A stretch of 64,000 nt of DNA. It comes from Streptomyces beigongshangae (GTDB lineage Bacteria; Actinomycetota; Actinomycetes; Streptomycetales; Streptomycetaceae). Position numbers and translations under genes: made by a program. Below are positions 44,123-52,109 of the stretch, in pieces (position 1 is the stretch's first letter; each line of letters opens with the position of its first letter). Under the pieces are notes generated by a model. It saw only the letters and a program-made list of their open reading frames with translations, searched no databases and was not told where the DNA came from. The DNA is taken from NCBI RefSeq assembly GCF_019710745.1, contig NZ_JAHKJW010000003.1, positions 149,753-213,752 of the forward strand, in the 5' to 3' direction.

Positions 44123-45490
44123 ATCATCACCCGCGCCACCCCGCCCCCGCTGGCCGAACTCGGCGAACTGGCTGCGCTCGGCACTATGCCCGGCCTCCTG
44201 CGTCAGCTCTCCGGCCTCGGCGGCTGCACCCAGCCGATCCGCCTCGACGGCCACCGCGCCGAGTACGACGTGAACACCCGTACCGGCGAGATAGGCAACC
44301 TCCTCCACCGCCTCGACTCCGCCGGCCTCCCGGCCGGTCACCTCCTGGTCCGCTGCAACAACCGCCGCACGACCCGCTGCGCCGCCTGCTCCGAGGTCTA
44401 CCGCCGCGACACCTTCCACCTGATCACCTCTGGCCTGCGCGGCGGTAAGGGCGTCCCGGAACAGGTCGCCGCACACCCCCGCGTCTTCGCCACCTTCACC
44501 GCCCCGGGCTTCGGCCCCGTCCACAATCGCCCCACCGGCCCGGCCGGTTCGGTCCGCCGCTGCCGGTGCGGCGCCCTCCACGACCAGGACGACGACGTAC
44601 TGGGCACCGCGCTCGCCCCGGACACCTACGACTACGAAGCGGCCGTGCTCTGGAACGCCCACGCCGGTCCCCTGTGGCGGCGCTTCTCGACCTACCTGCG
44701 CCGGGAGGTCGCCAAACGGGCCGGACTCTCACAGCGGGAGTTCCGCGAGCACGCGTGGGTGTCCTTCGCCAAGGTCGCCGAGTACCAGAAGCGCGGGGCC
44801 GTCCACTTCCACGCCGTCATCCGCATCGACGGCCCCGAGGGCGGCGACACCCCGCCTCCGGCCTGGGCCACTGCCGAGCTGCTCACCGACGCCATCCGCG
44901 CTGCTGCAACCGGGGCCCGCGTGGACGGCCCGGTCATCGACGGTCGCGCGCACGTCTTCGCCTTCGGCCGCCAGCTCGACATACGCACCATCCGCGGCGC
45001 CGACTTCGACGGCGGCCAAGAGCTGACCGACCGGGCCGTTGCCGCGTACATCGCCAAGTACGCCACCAAAGGCGCCGAGACCGCCACGGGAGCTCTCGAC
45101 CGGCCGCTGAAGTTCCTCGCCGAACTGGCTCAGCTCGACATCTGCGACCACACCCGGCGGCTGATCCGTACCGCCTGGATGCTTGGCAACCGCAAGGACC
45201 TCGAAGAACTCCGCCTCCACGCCTGGGCCCACATGCTCGGCTTCCGCGGCCACTTCTCCACCAAGTCCCGCCGCTACTCCACCACCCTCGGCGCACTGCG
45301 CACCGCCCGCGCCGAATGGCGACGCGCACAAGCCATGGCGGCGACGGCAGACGCCGAGAGCGAGCAGCACACGACTCTCGTCCTCGCCCACTGGGTCTAC
45401 GCCGGAACCGGCCTCACCGACGCCGAAGCGTGGCTAGCCGAAACCCTCGCGCCCGCCCCCGGAACAGAAGGAGAACCCACCCATGGCTAG
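44123..45490 (+). CDS. repSA: replication initiator RepSA (rolling-circle, HUH)
   Basis: About 455 residues. HUH metal motif HFHAVIRI (in KRGAVHFHAVIRIDG) and the nucleophile Tyr region AAYIAKYATKGAE mark a rolling-circle initiator of the pSAM2 RepSA type. Two zinc-like Cys pairs occur early (RCAACSEVYRR; RRCRCG). The only in-frame ATG is at 44186 (MPGLLRQLSGLGG). However, AAGGAG ideally precedes ATC 44123, and coding character begins there, so an ATC start is used. The stop overlaps the excisionase ATG by 8 bp. Confidence 0.87.
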   Translation: MITRATPPPLAELGELAALGTMPGLLRQLSGLGGCTQPIRLDGHRAEYDVNTRTGEIGNLLHRLDSAGLPAGHLLVRCNNRRTTRCAACSEVYRRDTFHLITSGLRGGKGVPEQVAAHPRVFATFTAPGFGPVHNRPTGPAGSVRRCRCGALHDQDDDVLGTALAPDTYDYEAAVLWNAHAGPLWRRFSTYLRREVAKRAGLSQREFREHAWVSFAKVAEYQKRGAVHFHAVIRIDGPEGGDTPPPAWATAELLTDAIRAAATGARVDGPVIDGRAHVFAFGRQLDIRTIRGADFDGGQELTDRAVAAYIAKYATKGAETATGALDRPLKFLAELAQLDICDHTRRLIRTAWMLGNRKDLEELRLHAWAHMLGFRGHFSTKSRRYSTTLGALRTARAEWRRAQAMAATADAESEQHTTLVLAHWVYAGTGLTDAEAWLAETLAPAPGTEGEPTHG

Positions 45491-45725
45491 CCGACGTCTG
45501 GCCGTGGCAGACGTGGCCACCGCGCCGCGGGCTGCGCTGCCGTCGCGGTACCTGACTCCTGACGACCTGGTGGCGATGTTCGACCTGCCCAGCGTCGAGA
45601 CGGTCTATCAGTGACGTCGGAAGCGCACCGGCCCGCGTGGTTTCCGGGTCGGCCGGCACCTGCGGTACGACCCCGTGGACGTTCAGGCGTGGGTCGAGTC
45701 CCTGAGAGAAGGGGCTGCCGCCTGA
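45483..45725 (+). pseudogene. excisionase (Xis) with premature TGA stop
   Basis: From ATG 45483 the frame reads 43 codons ending SVETVYQ, then TGA (45612-45614). It continues open as RRKRTGPRGFRVGRHLRYDP...WVESLREGAAA to a TGA that overlaps the integrase ATG. AICE excisionases have YQWRRKRTG here, so a TGG (Trp) codon has become TGA inside the helix-turn-helix. All flanking overlaps with repSA and int are intact. A 43-residue product would lack the recognition wing. Confidence 0.88.
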
Positions 45726-46954
45726 TGGCCGGGCATGTCCAAGACCGCTGGTACAAGTCAGAGACCGGTCCGGACGGGAAGGCGCGCAGGGTCAAGTCCG
45801 AGCGCTATGGATCGGGGCTCCGTTACCGCGCCCGCTACGTCGGGCCGGACGGCACGGAGAAGGGCAAGAGCTTCCCTGATCGTCAGAAGCGGCTTGCCGA
45901 TCAGTGGCTGGCGCACATCGAGGCGGACATGGCGCGCGGGCAGTACATCGACCCTCGCGCCGCTCGGGTCACCTTCCAGCAGTACGCGGAACAGTGGGTG
46001 CTCACGCAGGGGGCCGACCCGAACACCCGGGCGTCGATGGAGTCACAACTTCGGCTGCATGCCTTCCCGTACCTCGGCACGCGTCCGCTCGGTTCCTTCC
46101 AGCCCGCGCACATCCGGGACTGGGTGCGGCAGCTCCAGGAGAACGGCGTCCGTGGGTCGTACGCGCGGACGATCTACTCCAACGTGCGGGCTGCTCTGAG
46201 CGCGGCCGTGGATGACGGCCATCTCCCCCGGAACCCTTGTGCTGCCCGTTCGGTCCGGCCTCCGACCGTTGACGCCAAGCGCGTGATCCCGTGGACGCCG
46301 GAACAGGTCTTCGCCGTCCGGGCCGCCATGCCCGAACGCTTCCAAGCGATGGTCGACCTGGGCGCCGGGTGCGGGCTCCGTCAGGGCGAGATCCTCGGTG
46401 TCGCCGTCGACGCGATCGACTTCGAGTCGGACACGCTGCACGTGGTCCAGCAACTCAAGCTGAGCCGCAGCAAGGCCGTGTTCGCTCCACCCAAGGGCGG
46501 CAAGCTCCGGGACGTACCGCTTCCCGGTCCGGTCGCGGACGCGCTCCGTGCCCACCTGAAGCGGTTCCCGCCCGTCGAGATCACGTTGCCGTGGAAGGTC
46601 GCGGACGGGCCGCCGGTGACGAAGCGGCTGATCTTCACCGGACCCCGGGGCGGCCACGTCTGGCGTACCTCGCTCAATGAGGAGGCGTGGAAGCGGGCGC
46701 TGGCCGACGCCGGAGTGATCCCGATACCTGAGCGTGGTCGGCCGTACGTCGAGTCACGCGAGAACGGCATGCACGCGCTGCGGCACTTCTATGCATCGGT
46801 GCTGCTAGACGCGGGGGAGAACATCAAGGCCCTTGCGGAGTACCTCGGTCACTCCGATCCTGGTCTAACTCTCCGTGTCTACGCACATCTGATGCCGACC
46901 AGCAGTGAGCGGACCCGAAGAGCCGTCCATCTCATCTATGGCGAGACTAGTTAG
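45725..46954 (+). CDS. int: tyrosine-recombinase integrase
   Basis: 409 residues, full length. The SAM-like N-terminal core-binding domain (FQQYAEQWVLTQGADPNTRA) is followed by the catalytic domain with Arg at about 219 (GCGLRQGE), His/Arg of box II at about 350/353 (HALRHF), and Tyr at about 386 (LRVYAHL). It is expected to recombine attP with the 3' end of gpm. The start overlaps the excisionase stop (TGATG), so xis and int are coupled. Two truncated relatives lie at 29.5 and 33.6 kb. Confidence 0.95.
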   Translation: MAGHVQDRWYKSETGPDGKARRVKSERYGSGLRYRARYVGPDGTEKGKSFPDRQKRLADQWLAHIEADMARGQYIDPRAARVTFQQYAEQWVLTQGADPNTRASMESQLRLHAFPYLGTRPLGSFQPAHIRDWVRQLQENGVRGSYARTIYSNVRAALSAAVDDGHLPRNPCAARSVRPPTVDAKRVIPWTPEQVFAVRAAMPERFQAMVDLGAGCGLRQGEILGVAVDAIDFESDTLHVVQQLKLSRSKAVFAPPKGGKLRDVPLPGPVADALRAHLKRFPPVEITLPWKVADGPPVTKRLIFTGPRGGHVWRTSLNEEAWKRALADAGVIPIPERGRPYVESRENGMHALRHFYASVLLDAGENIKALAEYLGHSDPGLTLRVYAHLMPTSSERTRRAVHLIYGETS

Positions 46955-47044
46955 AGCAAGAAGCCTTTACCTCTTCTCTCTTCGCTATTTAGTGAAGCGC
47001 ATTAGAAGCGATACTCGAGAAGCAATAACAGACTCATTAGCTAC

Positions 47045-47090
47045 CACTCTCGTTAGCTATACCTTCCACAGTAGATAGCTAACGAGAGTG
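47045..47090. repeat. inverted repeat 1 between int and att
   Basis: Perfect 15-bp arms CACTCTCGTTAGCTA and TAGCTAACGAGAGTG with a 16-nt loop in an AT-rich stretch. It may terminate int or act as an attP arm site. Confidence 0.75.
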
Positions 47091-47176
47091 CCAGTGAACA
47101 ACACCATCGAGTCGACTTCCAATGCGGAACGCTTCGAGTCCTCAACCTCACCATCAGCGTCTACGCCTGGGAAGAC

Positions 47177-47213
47177 GTTCCACTGATGGAAGGTTATGTT
47201 CCATCAGTGGAAC
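47177..47213. repeat. inverted repeat 2 between int and att
   Basis: Perfect 15-bp arms GTTCCACTGATGGAA and TTCCATCAGTGGAAC with a 7-nt loop. Each arm also contains TTCCA/TGGAA sub-repeats. Candidate protein-binding or structured attP sequence. Confidence 0.75.
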
Positions 47214-47344
47214 GAAACGGCCTGCACCACCCAAGGAAACCTGCCACGTCCCCCAACGAAGGACGAAAGGCACCCAAGGAAGACGCTTAGCAGGGAGTTT
47301 GTGGAGCCTTCTCAAAAAGGGTAGCGTCCTGCCTGCCGAATGGT

Positions 47345-47374
47345 GAGAGCCACCCCGGGCAAGGGGTGGCTCTC
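47345..47374 (+). terminator. hairpin upstream of the small membrane gene
   Basis: Arms GAGAGCCACCCC and GGGGTGGCTCTC with loop GGGCAA. It follows a run of AAAAAGG promoter-like sequence and could end a short transcript. Confidence 0.65.
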
Positions 47375-47437
47375 GTCTCCATCGGCGCATTACGAAGATC
47401 CGTAGCGGGATACCGAAACGCACAACTGGAGAAGGAC

Positions 47438-47620
47438 ATGTTGTCACGCCCTGGCCTCGCGCTCTACCTGGCGCCCCGAGAGCTCCCGTTCATCCTCGTC
47501 GGCGGCGCGATCGGCACCCTCGGCGCCTGGTCCACAGCACCGATGACGGCCGCTGCTGCAGCGGCGTTCCTGGTGGCCTTTCAGGTGAAGGCCGAGATCA
47601 TCACGAAGCCCCGCTCGTAG
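47438..47620 (+). CDS. small membrane protein at the element's right end
   Basis: 60 residues: MLSRPGLALYLAPRELPF then a hydrophobic segment (ILVGGAIGTLGAW) and an Ala-rich helix (MTAAAAAAFLVAFQV), ending KAEIITKPRS. The ATG follows GGAGAAGGAC at ideal spacing. It lies between int and the att site, where elements often keep a cargo or immunity gene. Function unknown. Confidence 0.6.
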   Translation: MLSRPGLALYLAPRELPFILVGGAIGTLGAWSTAPMTAAAAAAFLVAFQVKAEIITKPRS

Positions 47621-47656
47621 CCATACGCGGCCCAGCGACGGCCCAGGGGTAGCAAC

Positions 47657-47726
47657 AGGCCCCCTACCCGCGAAGAAACCGCAGGTAGGGGGCCTTTTCG
47701 TGCCCGCTTACTTCTTCTTGCCCTGG
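47657..47726. other. att repeat A: predicted attR at the 3' end of gpm
   Basis: A 12-bp-arm terminator hairpin (AGGCCCCCTACC and complement, 47657-47695, followed by TTTTCG) leads into GTGCCCGCTTACTTCTTCTT and GCCCTGG (47700-47726). The latter includes the gpm stop codon. The 57 bp at 47670-47726 repeat at 34219-34275 with three mismatches. Confidence 0.88.
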
Positions 47727-48469
47727 TTCTTCACTGCCTCGATCGCCGCCGCGGCCGCCGCCGGGTCCAGGTACGTGCCGCCGGAGGTCACCGGCTTGAA
47801 CGACGCGTCGAGTTCGTACGCGAGCGGGATGCCCGTCGGGATGTTCAGGCCCGCGATGTCCTCGTCCGAGATGCCGTCGAGGTGCTTGACGAGGGCGCGC
47901 AGCGAGTTGCCGTGGGCCGCGACCAGGACCGTGCGGCCCGCCAGGAGGTCCGGGACGATGCCGTCGTACCAGTACGGGAGCATGCGGGCCACGACGTCCT
48001 TGAGGCACTCCGTGCGGGGGCGCAGCTCCGGCGGGATCGTCGCGTAGCGCGGGTCGTCCGACTGGGAGAACTCGGTGCCGTCCTCGAGCGGGGGCGGCGG
48101 CGTGTCGTACGAGCGGCGCCACAGCATGAACTGCTCCTCGCCGAACTCCGCGAGGGTCTGCGCCTTGTCCTTGCCCTGGAGCGCACCGTAGTGGCGCTCG
48201 TTCAGGCGCCAGGAGCGGTGCACGGGGATCCAGAGGCGGTCCGCGGACTCCAGCGAGAGCTGGGCCGTGCGGATCGCGCGCTTCTGGAGCGAGGTGTGGA
48301 CCACGTCGGGCAGCAGGCCGGCGTCCTTGAGCAGCTCACCGCCGCGGACTGCCTCCTTCTCGCCCTTCTCGGTGAGGTTGACGTCCACCCAGCCGGTGAA
48401 CAGGTTCTTCGCGTTCCACTCGCTCTCGCCGTGGCGGAGGAGGATCAACTTGTACGGTGCGTCGGCCAT
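47708..48469 (-). CDS. gpmA: 2,3-bisphosphoglycerate-dependent phosphoglycerate mutase
   Basis: Glycolytic interconversion of 3- and 2-phosphoglycerate. 253 residues. Phosphohistidine motif [31 protein letters not shown]; Glu in [10 protein letters not shown]; second His in [19 protein letters not shown]. The last residues (KNQGKKK) are encoded within the att core, so insertion of the AICE regenerates the gene. The ATG at 48469 begins [14 protein letters not shown]. Confidence 0.97.
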   Translation of the reverse strand: MADAPYKLILLRHGESEWNAKNLFTGWVDVNLTEKGEKEAVRGGELLKDAGLLPDVVHTSLQKRAIRTAQLSLESADRLWIPVHRSWRLNERHYGALQGKDKAQTLAEFGEEQFMLWRRSYDTPPPPLEDGTEFSQSDDPRYATIPPELRPRTECLKDVVARMLPYWYDGIVPDLLAGRTVLVAAHGNSLRALVKHLDGISDEDIAGLNIPTGIPLAYELDASFKPVTSGGTYLDPAAAAAAIEAVKNQGKKK

Positions 48470-48666
48470 GGCCCCGAGCGTAATCGACGCCCCCGGCCGC
48501 TCGCCCGTCCGCCCGGCACCGCCACCACACTTGACGGCTTCCGTTAATTGAATGGCTTCCGCCGAAGCCCCGCTCGTAAGTTGTGCCCACCGCACGAGCC
48601 ACTTACTACTTACCATGTGCCGCTTGCGCGGGCTGTTCGTCCGCATCCGGAAACCGGGGGTCCCTC

Positions 48667-50010
48667 ATGCCGTTCACATCCCTGAGCGTGAGACGTGCCG
48701 CCCGCCAGACCGTCGCCGGGCTCCCCCGCGAGTTCTGGTGGCTGTGGACCAGCACGCTCGTCAACCGGCTCGGCGCCTTCGTGGCCACCTTCATGGCCCT
48801 GTACCTCACCCTCGACCGCGGCTACTCCGCCTCGTACGCCGGACTCGTCGCCTCACTGCACGGGCTCGGCGGTGTGATCTCCTCGCTCGGCGCGGGCGTG
48901 CTGACGGACCGGCTGGGCCGGCGGCCCACCCTGCTCATCGCCCAGTCGTCGACCGCCGTCTCCGTCGCGCTGCTCGGTTTCGTGCACGACCCGGTGTCCA
49001 TCGCGGCCGTCGCCTTCCTCGTCGGCATGGCCAGCAACGCGTCCCGTCCCGCCGTGCAGGCGATGATGGCCGACATCGTGCGCCCCGAGGACCGGGTGCG
49101 GGCCTTCTCGCTCAACTACTGGGCCATCAACCTGGGTTTCGCCGTCTCGTCCGCGATGGCCGGGTTCATCGCCGAGTACAGCTACCTCGCCGGCTTCCTC
49201 GTCGAGGCCGCGATGACGATGGTCTGCGCGGTCGTCATCTTCGTGAAGCTGCCCGAGTCGCGGCCCGAACAGGTCGGCGCGGCGGCCGACGAGCCCGCGG
49301 TGGGCCTGCGGACGGTCCTGCGCGACGGGCGTTTCATGAGCGTCGTCGGGCTGTCCTTCCTCGTCGCGCTGGTCTTCCAGCAGGGGTTCGTGGGCCTGCC
49401 GGTGGCGATGGGCACGGCCGGGTTCACGCCCGCCGACTACGGCCTGGTGATGGCGGTCAACGGCGCCCTGATCGTCGTACTGCAGCTTCCGGTCACCCGT
49501 CTCATCCAGCACCGGGACCCACGGCATCTGCTCGTCGTCTCGTCGCTGCTCGCCGGGTACGGGTTCGGGCTCACCGCCTTCGCCGGCTCGGTCGGTGTCT
49601 TCGCGCTGACGGTCTGCGTGTGGACCCTCGCGGAGATCGTCAACGCGCCCACCCAGACCAGCATCGTCGTCCGCCTCTCCCCCACGCGGGGCCGCGGCCG
49701 GTACCAGGGCATGTACACGATGTCCTGGTCCGTCGCCGCCCTCGTCGCGCCCCTGATGTCCGGTGTCGTCATCGACCGGTACGGGGCCGCGTGGCTGTGG
49801 GGGGTGTGCGCGGCCGTCGGCACGGTGGCCGGGGTCGGCTACGGGGCGCTGATGCGGAAGCTCCCGGACGAGGGTAAGAGCGAGGACAAGGGCGAGGACA
49901 AGAGCCGGAGCAAGGAGAAGGACAAGGGTGAGGGCGCGGCCTTCGTCCATCGGCCGGAGGACCCCGCGGCGGATCCCGTGGCTGAGCAGGCGACCGAGCG
50001 GGTGGTCTGA
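48667..50010 (+). CDS. MFS transporter (drug exporter type)
   Basis: 447 residues with 12 predicted helices. Conserved MFS motif A between helices 2 and 3 (GAGVLTDRLGRRPTLLIAQ) and the PAVQAMMADIVRPEDRVRAFSLNYWAINLGF segment resemble MdtH-like proton-driven exporters. A charged Lys/Glu/Asp tail (KSEDKGEDKSRSKEKDKGE) follows the last helix and is outside the family. The start ATG follows a GGGGG run. It is divergent from gpm. Confidence 0.88.
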   Translation: MPFTSLSVRRAARQTVAGLPREFWWLWTSTLVNRLGAFVATFMALYLTLDRGYSASYAGLVASLHGLGGVISSLGAGVLTDRLGRRPTLLIAQSSTAVSVALLGFVHDPVSIAAVAFLVGMASNASRPAVQAMMADIVRPEDRVRAFSLNYWAINLGFAVSSAMAGFIAEYSYLAGFLVEAAMTMVCAVVIFVKLPESRPEQVGAAADEPAVGLRTVLRDGRFMSVVGLSFLVALVFQQGFVGLPVAMGTAGFTPADYGLVMAVNGALIVVLQLPVTRLIQHRDPRHLLVVSSLLAGYGFGLTAFAGSVGVFALTVCVWTLAEIVNAPTQTSIVVRLSPTRGRGRYQGMYTMSWSVAALVAPLMSGVVIDRYGAAWLWGVCAAVGTVAGVGYGALMRKLPDEGKSEDKGEDKSRSKEKDKGEGAAFVHRPEDPAADPVAEQATERVV

Positions 50011-50081
50011 CTTCCCGGTCGGTGTCCGAGCAGGAGGTCCGGTCTCCGTCGGCCGGCCGCCGGACGCAGTGGTTCCGGAGC

Positions 50082-50597
50082 TCAGTGGTGCATCCGCGCC
50101 CCCTTCACCACCTTGTCCACCGCGCCCCGCGCGCCGTACACCGCGAGGCCCACCAGATCCAGTTCCGCGGTCGGTACGGCCCGTACGGCCGCCCGGTTGT
50201 CGCGGTCGTTGCCCGTGGTGAACAGGTCGGACGTGAACAGCGCGCGGGGCAGCGCACGGGAGAGCGCCTTGCCGTGGGCCGCCGTCAGCGTCTCCTTCGT
50301 CCCCTCGAAGACCAGGACCGGCTGGCGGAACATCGGCAGGTAGCCGACACCGTCGGCGTCCGCGTACGGCTCGCCGACCACCTCGGGGACCGACGGGCCG
50401 AGTCCGCTCACGAGGAACGCGGTCACGTTCAGCCGCTGCCACGTCTCCAGATCGTCCCGCAGCAGCACAGCGATCTTGGTGTCGAAGCGGACGGGCCCGG
50501 CGGGAGCGGCCTCGGCAGGGAGCGGTCCGGTGGAAAGGGGTCCGGTGGAAAGGGGTTCGGTGGAAAGGGGTCCGGTGGAAGGGGGTTCGGCGTTCAT
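50082..50597 (-). CDS. DUF2000 family protein
   Basis: 171 residues. After a repeated N-terminus (STGPLSTEPLSTGPLSTGPL), the body FDTKIAVLLRDDLETWQRLN to the end matches DUF2000, a small alpha/beta fold related to peptidyl-tRNA hydrolase II. The repeat is a recent 15-bp tandem expansion in DNA (50526-50585). The gene is divergent from an AraC regulator, an arrangement seen repeatedly for DUF2000, so the regulator probably controls it. Confidence 0.85.
   Translation of the reverse strand: MNAEPPSTGPLSTEPLSTGPLSTGPLPAEAAPAGPVRFDTKIAVLLRDDLETWQRLNVTAFLVSGLGPSVPEVVGEPYADADGVGYLPMFRQPVLVFEGTKETLTAAHGKALSRALPRALFTSDLFTTGNDRDNRAAVRAVPTAELDLVGLAVYGARGAVDKVVKGARMHH
50526..50585. repeat. 15-bp tandem repeat inside the DUF2000 gene
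   Basis: The unit GGTCCGGTGGAAAGG (with TTCGG variants) occurs about four times. It encodes the STGPL repeat and keeps the reading frame. Confidence 0.75.
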
Positions 50598-50646
50598 GCT
50601 GTGAGACTGCCCGGCCCCGTACGCGACCGTCTTGTACGTTCTTTGC

Positions 50647-51510
50647 ATGGTCGCCCAGCGTGAGGTCTCCGCCTGGCGCCCGCGTGTGCCGGGTGTCGTG
50701 GAGGTCTTCCACGCCCATTTCACGGAGTACGCGTATCCGATGCACGTCCATGACGCGTGGACGCTGCTGATCGTCGACGCCGGCGTGGTGCGCTACGACC
50801 TCGACCGGCACGAGCACGGCACCCCGGAGGGCACCGTCTCGCTGCTCCCGCCGCACGTTCCGCACAACGGATCGCCCCTCACCCCGTACGGCTTCCGCAA
50901 GCGCGTCCTGTACCTGGACCTCAGCCGACTCGACGAGACGTACATCGGCCCGGCCGTGGACACCCCGGACCTGCCGGACCCGGTGCTGCGCCGGCGCGTC
51001 GGGCAGTTGCACACCGCCCTCGCCCACGCCGGTGACGAGCTGGAGGCGGAGAGCAGACTGGCGCTGATCGGCGAGCGGCTGCGCGGTCACCTGCGGCCGG
51101 GGCTCACCACCGGGGACGGCCGGGACGCCGGGGGCAGTCGGGACGCCGGGGACGGCCGGAGCGTCGGAGGCGGCCGGGGCGCCGATCGGCCGCTCGCCCG
51201 TCGGCTGCGCGAACTCCTCGACGAACGCCTGCTCGAAGGCGTGACCCTCCGGGAGGCCGCCGCCCTCGTGCACGCGCACCCGACCCACCTGGTGCGCGCT
51301 TTCAGCGGCGCCTACGGGATACCGCCGCACCAGTACCTGATGTCGCGGCGGGTCGAACGCGCACGCCGGCTGCTGCTGGAGGGCCGCACACCGGGCGAGG
51401 TGGCGGCGGAGACCGGCTTCTACGACCAGTCGCACCTGACCCGCCACTTCAAACGGCTGGTCGGGGTCGCGCCGGGGCGTTACCGCGGCGGCGTCAGCCC
51501 GCGGCGGTAA
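50647..51510 (+). CDS. AraC-family transcriptional regulator
   Basis: 287 residues. The N-terminal cupin-type sensor domain (AYPMHVHDAWTLLIVDAGVV...LLPPHVPHNGSPL) is joined by a Gly/Asp linker repeat (GGSRDAGDGRSVGG) to the C-terminal AraC DNA-binding domain. The latter has two helix-turn-helix units: LREAAALVHAHPTHLVRAFS and PGEVAAETGFYDQSHLTRHF. Divergent from the DUF2000 gene with a 49-bp gap, so both promoters overlap. An ATG at 50632 would add five residues. Confidence 0.9.
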   Translation: MVAQREVSAWRPRVPGVVEVFHAHFTEYAYPMHVHDAWTLLIVDAGVVRYDLDRHEHGTPEGTVSLLPPHVPHNGSPLTPYGFRKRVLYLDLSRLDETYIGPAVDTPDLPDPVLRRRVGQLHTALAHAGDELEAESRLALIGERLRGHLRPGLTTGDGRDAGGSRDAGDGRSVGGGRGADRPLARRLRELLDERLLEGVTLREAAALVHAHPTHLVRAFSGAYGIPPHQYLMSRRVERARRLLLEGRTPGEVAAETGFYDQSHLTRHFKRLVGVAPGRYRGGVSPRR

Positions 51511-51581
51511 GTGTCGGACAGCATCACGGGGCGGCCGGTCATGACGGGGTGGTCGGTACGGACCGCTGGGAGCGGTGCGGG

Positions 51582-52109
51582 TCAGTCGGTCGGGCGCTGG
51601 GTCAGGTTGCTGAACGCGTCCAGGTTGCGCGTGGACTCGCCGCGCGACACCCGCCAGGCGTACTCCTTGCGGATCGCGGACGCGAAACCGAGCTCCAGGA
51701 GGGTGTTGAAACTGCCGTCGGCGGCCTCCAGGACCGAGCCGAGCAGCCGGTCGATCTCGTCGGGGGTGACCGCGGCCAGCGGCAGTCTGCCCGCCACGTA
51801 GATGTCGCCGAGCGGGTCGACGGCGTACCCCACGCCGTAGAGCTTGAGGTTGCGCTCCAGGAGCCAGCGGTGCACGCCCGCCTCGTTCTCGTCCGGGTGC
51901 CGGATCACGAAGGCGTTGAGCGACAGGGAGTGCCTGCCGACGATGAGTGAGACGGTCGTCGACAGCTTCCGGGTGCCGGGGAGCTTCACCACGAAGTGGC
52001 CGGGCTCCGGGCTCTCCCACTCCAGCTCGGCGTCCTTGAGGACCTCCTCGACGGTCTGCGCCGCGCGCGCCGCCCGCGCCGACCCTTCCGCGTTCGCCGT
52101 ATCAGCCAT
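51582..52109 (-). CDS. YbjN domain-containing protein
   Basis: 175 residues. The YbjN fold resembles type III secretion chaperones (VSLIVGRHSLSLNAFVIRHP; VHRWLLERNLKLYGVGYAVD). In actinobacteria this gene regularly sits after mshA; here it overlaps mshA by 8 bp and is translationally coupled. A chaperone or regulatory role in mycothiol metabolism is a guess from context. Confidence 0.88.
   Translation of the reverse strand: MADTANAEGSARAARAAQTVEEVLKDAELEWESPEPGHFVVKLPGTRKLSTTVSLIVGRHSLSLNAFVIRHPDENEAGVHRWLLERNLKLYGVGYAVDPLGDIYVAGRLPLAAVTPDEIDRLLGSVLEAADGSFNTLLELGFASAIRKEYAWRVSRGESTRNLDAFSNLTQRPTD

Noticed and set aside
47122..47346. 74-codon frame between int and attR
   Set aside because: It runs through an inverted repeat and has no ribosome-binding site or recognisable sequence.
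48853..52020. 1055-codon open frame on the minus strand
   Set aside because: It spans the MFS, DUF2000, AraC and YbjN genes in other frames; the composition is a GC-bias shadow with no domain.
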